This document shows, piece after piece, positions 6,885-7,832 of a DNA stretch of 7,832 bases (position 1 is the first letter of the stretch; each line of letters opens with the position of its first letter). Both the position numbers and the translations under genes were made by a program. The notes below the pieces were generated by a model, which saw only the letters and a program-made list of their open reading frames with translations, ran no database searches and was not told the DNA's origin. The stretch covers positions 1-7,832 of the forward strand of contig JBOHGH010000175.1 of the NCBI GenBank assembly GCA_050699975.1. Direction: 5' to 3'. The DNA comes from GCA-003244245 sp050699975. Lineage in GTDB: Bacteria; Actinomycetota; Actinomycetes; Mycobacteriales; Pseudonocardiaceae.

Positions 6885-6911
6885 CTGGCACTCGAAGGGG
6901 TCGAGTGCTAA
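6885..6911. promoter_or_regulatory. CIRCE element 1 (HrcA operator)
   Basis: CTGGCACTC-N9-GAGTGCTAA matches the CIRCE consensus TTAGCACTC-N9-GAGTGCTAA, with the right arm perfect and two changes in the left. It lies at and just downstream of the expected groEL transcription start, where bound HrcA would block RNA polymerase. Confidence 0.93.
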
Positions 6912-6916
6912 TGCCG

Positions 6917-6945
6917 TGTTTAGCACTCGCACCCGGCGAGTGCAA
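6917..6945 (-). promoter_or_regulatory. groEL2 promoter embedded in CIRCE
   Basis: On the minus strand TTGCAC (6940-6945) and TAAACA (6917-6922) are 17 nt apart. The -35 is made by the outer arm of CIRCE 2 and the -10 begins in its inner arm. From memory, the M. tuberculosis groEL2 promoter has the same layout (TTGCAC, a CIRCE arm, then TAAGAA). Transcription would start near 6910, giving a leader of about 170 nt. Confidence 0.7.
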
Positions 6946-6946
6946 G
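6920..6946. promoter_or_regulatory. CIRCE element 2 (HrcA operator)
   Basis: TTAGCACTC-N9-GAGTGCAAG: the left arm is perfect and the right arm has two changes. It starts 35 bp from CIRCE 1 and contains both the -35 and most of the -10 of the groEL promoter, so occupancy should exclude RNA polymerase directly. Confidence 0.93.
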
Positions 6947-6983
6947 CTGCTACGCCGACCGAAGGACTCACCGTGTCACGTAT

Positions 6984-7196
6984 TCACGAGCCTGGCAGCT
7001 TCCGGACGGCGGTGGCCTGGTCCCGGCCGTCCCGACCGGCGGCGATCTCGAAGGTGACCCGGTCGCCCTCGGCCAGCGTCCGGAAGCCTTCCATGTCGAT
7101 CGCACTGTGATGCACGAACACGTCCGGACCCTGTTCGGTCGCGATGAACCCGTAGCCCTTTTCAGAGTTGAACCACTTCACGGTGCCCTCGGCCAT
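6984..7196 (-). CDS. Cold-shock domain protein (70 aa)
   Basis: A single cold-shock domain of normal size that binds single-stranded RNA or DNA. RNP1 is KGYGFI (13-18) and RNP2 is VFVHH (26-30). The protein opens with the hallmark GTVKWFN (4-10). The C-terminal part, GRDGRDQATAVRKL, completes the fifth strand. The start ATG 7196 has a near-perfect AGGAGG (7202-7207) 5 nt upstream, suggesting strong translation. The leader is short compared with the long thermosensing leaders of enterobacterial cspA. The stop is only 37 bp before CIRCE 2 of groEL and no terminator is visible in between, so csp transcripts may run into groEL. It resembles CspA-type proteins of mycobacteria; which paralogue it is cannot be settled here. 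Confidence 0.96.
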   Translation of the reverse strand: MAEGTVKWFNSEKGYGFIATEQGPDVFVHHSAIDMEGFRTLAEGDRVTFEIAAGRDGRDQATAVRKLPGS

Positions 7197-7201
7197 TCCA
7201 T

Positions 7202-7207
7202 CCTCCT
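7202..7207 (-). promoter_or_regulatory. Strong ribosome-binding site of the cold-shock gene
   Basis: On the minus strand AGGAGG is followed by 5 nt and the ATG at 7196. It is the most complete Shine-Dalgarno in the window and fixes the start. Confidence 0.9.
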
Positions 7208-7229
7208 CAAGGGCTTGGCTCCGCCGCAG

Positions 7230-7259
7230 CGGTAGCTGTTAGCGACCACTACGCTACCG
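7230..7259. repeat. Inverted repeat between csp and moeA
   Basis: CGGTAGC (7230-7236) and GCTACCG (7253-7259) are perfect 7-bp arms around 16 nt, in the 136-bp gap between divergent csp and moeA. The span fits an operator for a dimeric regulator on either gene. I see no confident -10/-35 pair for either direction. Confidence 0.35.
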
Positions 7260-7332
7260 GGAGTCAGCAGTCGGCGCAGCCACCACCGACCTCGGCTGGG
7301 CGCGGCGCATTCCCACCGGGCAGGATGCAGGG

Positions 7333-7832
7333 GTGGCCCTAGCGCAAAAACCCCGATCTGTCGACGAGCACGGCCAGGTGGTGGCCGCCCTGCTGGCCGC
7401 CACTCCGGTGATCCAGCTGCCCCTGGTGGAGTGCGCCGGCCTTGCCCTGGCCGAGCCGGTCACCTCAACGTTGCCGCTGCCTCCTTTCGACAATTCCGCG
7501 ATGGACGGTTACGCCGTGCGCTCGGTGGACGTCGCCGACGCCACCGCCGACCAGCCGGTGGAGCTTCCGGTCACCGAGGACATCCCAGCCGGTCGCACTG
7601 ACTCGCCATCGTTGCAGCGCCGCACCGCGCACCGGATCATGACCGGAGCCCCGATGCCACCCGGCGCGGACGCCGTCGTGCCGGTGGAGCTCACCGACGC
7701 CGGGCTGCACCGGGTGCGGATCTTCGCTGCCCGGTCGGCGGGCCAGAGCGTGCGCCGGGCCGGGGAGGACGTGGCGGCCGGGGACGAGGTGCTGGCGGCT
7801 GGCGCGGTACTGGGACCGGCGCAGCTCGGCGT
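7333..7832 (+). CDS. moeA: Molybdopterin molybdenumtransferase MoeA, partial (N-terminal 166 aa)
   Basis: MoeA inserts molybdate into adenylated molybdopterin, the last common step of molybdenum cofactor synthesis in the cytoplasm. Visible family motifs are LPLPPFDNSAMDGYAV (47-62), with D58 matching the catalytic Asp59 of E. coli MoeA; PAGR (85-88); AHRIMTGAPMPPGADAVVPV (99-118); and VRRAGEDVAAGD (140-151). The GTG at 7333 is the first usable start after the in-frame stop TAG 7240-7242; no ATG, GTG or TTG lies between. The sequence and its position near groEL resemble moeA2 of M. tuberculosis, as I recall that locus. The gene is divergent from csp and runs off the right edge, so the MPT-binding and C-terminal domains are not seen. 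I see no other molybdenum cofactor gene in the window. Confidence 0.93.
   Translation, partial: MALAQKPRSVDEHGQVVAALLAATPVIQLPLVECAGLALAEPVTSTLPLPPFDNSAMDGYAVRSVDVADATADQPVELPVTEDIPAGRTDSPSLQRRTAHRIMTGAPMPPGADAVVPVELTDAGLHRVRIFAARSAGQSVRRAGEDVAAGDEVLAAGAVLGPAQLG

Overview
The window is high-GC actinobacterial DNA, most likely from a member of the Mycobacteriaceae. The GroEL is of the mycobacterial GroEL2/Hsp65 type: it has a GGM-rich, not His-rich, C-terminus, stands alone without groES, and carries two CIRCE operators. It sits near a MoeA that closely resembles mycobacterial MoeA2. A leaderless VapBC operon, a RelE remnant and GTG/TTG starts fit the same group. The species cannot be fixed from the window.

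Layout. Positions 1-1611 are a low-density accessory stretch. On the minus strand there is one probable intact gene of unknown function (60-500). It is preceded by a short Pro/Cys-rich upstream ORF (497-580) whose stop overlaps its start as ATGA. Beyond it lie a frameshifted remnant of a second copy of the same gene (965-1075), an unassigned coding fragment (1229-1450) and the decayed C-terminal half of a RelE-type toxin (1487-1631). Positions 1759-4312 hold two transport genes facing each other: a lipoprotein solute-binding protein of the branched-chain amino acid ABC type (+) and an APC-superfamily amino acid permease (-). Their ends overlap by 17 bp.

Positions 4313-5038 hold a complete type II toxin-antitoxin operon: a ribbon-helix-helix antitoxin and a VapC PIN-domain toxin, coupled by a 4-nt GTGA overlap. 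The antitoxin appears to be translated from a leaderless mRNA. A perfect 10-bp palindrome overlapping its -35 region also lies directly upstream of the permease start. A strong hairpin (5061-5094) separates vapC from the convergent groEL.

Positions 5114-7832 are core genome: groEL2 (-) with a structured leader of about 170 nt, a promoter embedded in tandem CIRCE elements, a small cold-shock protein gene (-) just upstream, and a divergent moeA (+) that runs off the window edge.

Functionally, groEL2 and csp are stress genes transcribed in the same direction. The CIRCE pair indicates HrcA repression of groEL2. The two transport genes have no partners in view. The toxin-antitoxin module plus the decayed RelE and duplicated unknown gene mark the left two-thirds of the window as a site of gene gain and loss next to a conserved core block. 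I found no CRISPR array, tRNA, rRNA or recognisable transposase. No clearly new system is demonstrated. The most unusual pieces are the uORF-coupled unknown gene with its decayed twin, and the shared control region between vapB and the permease.
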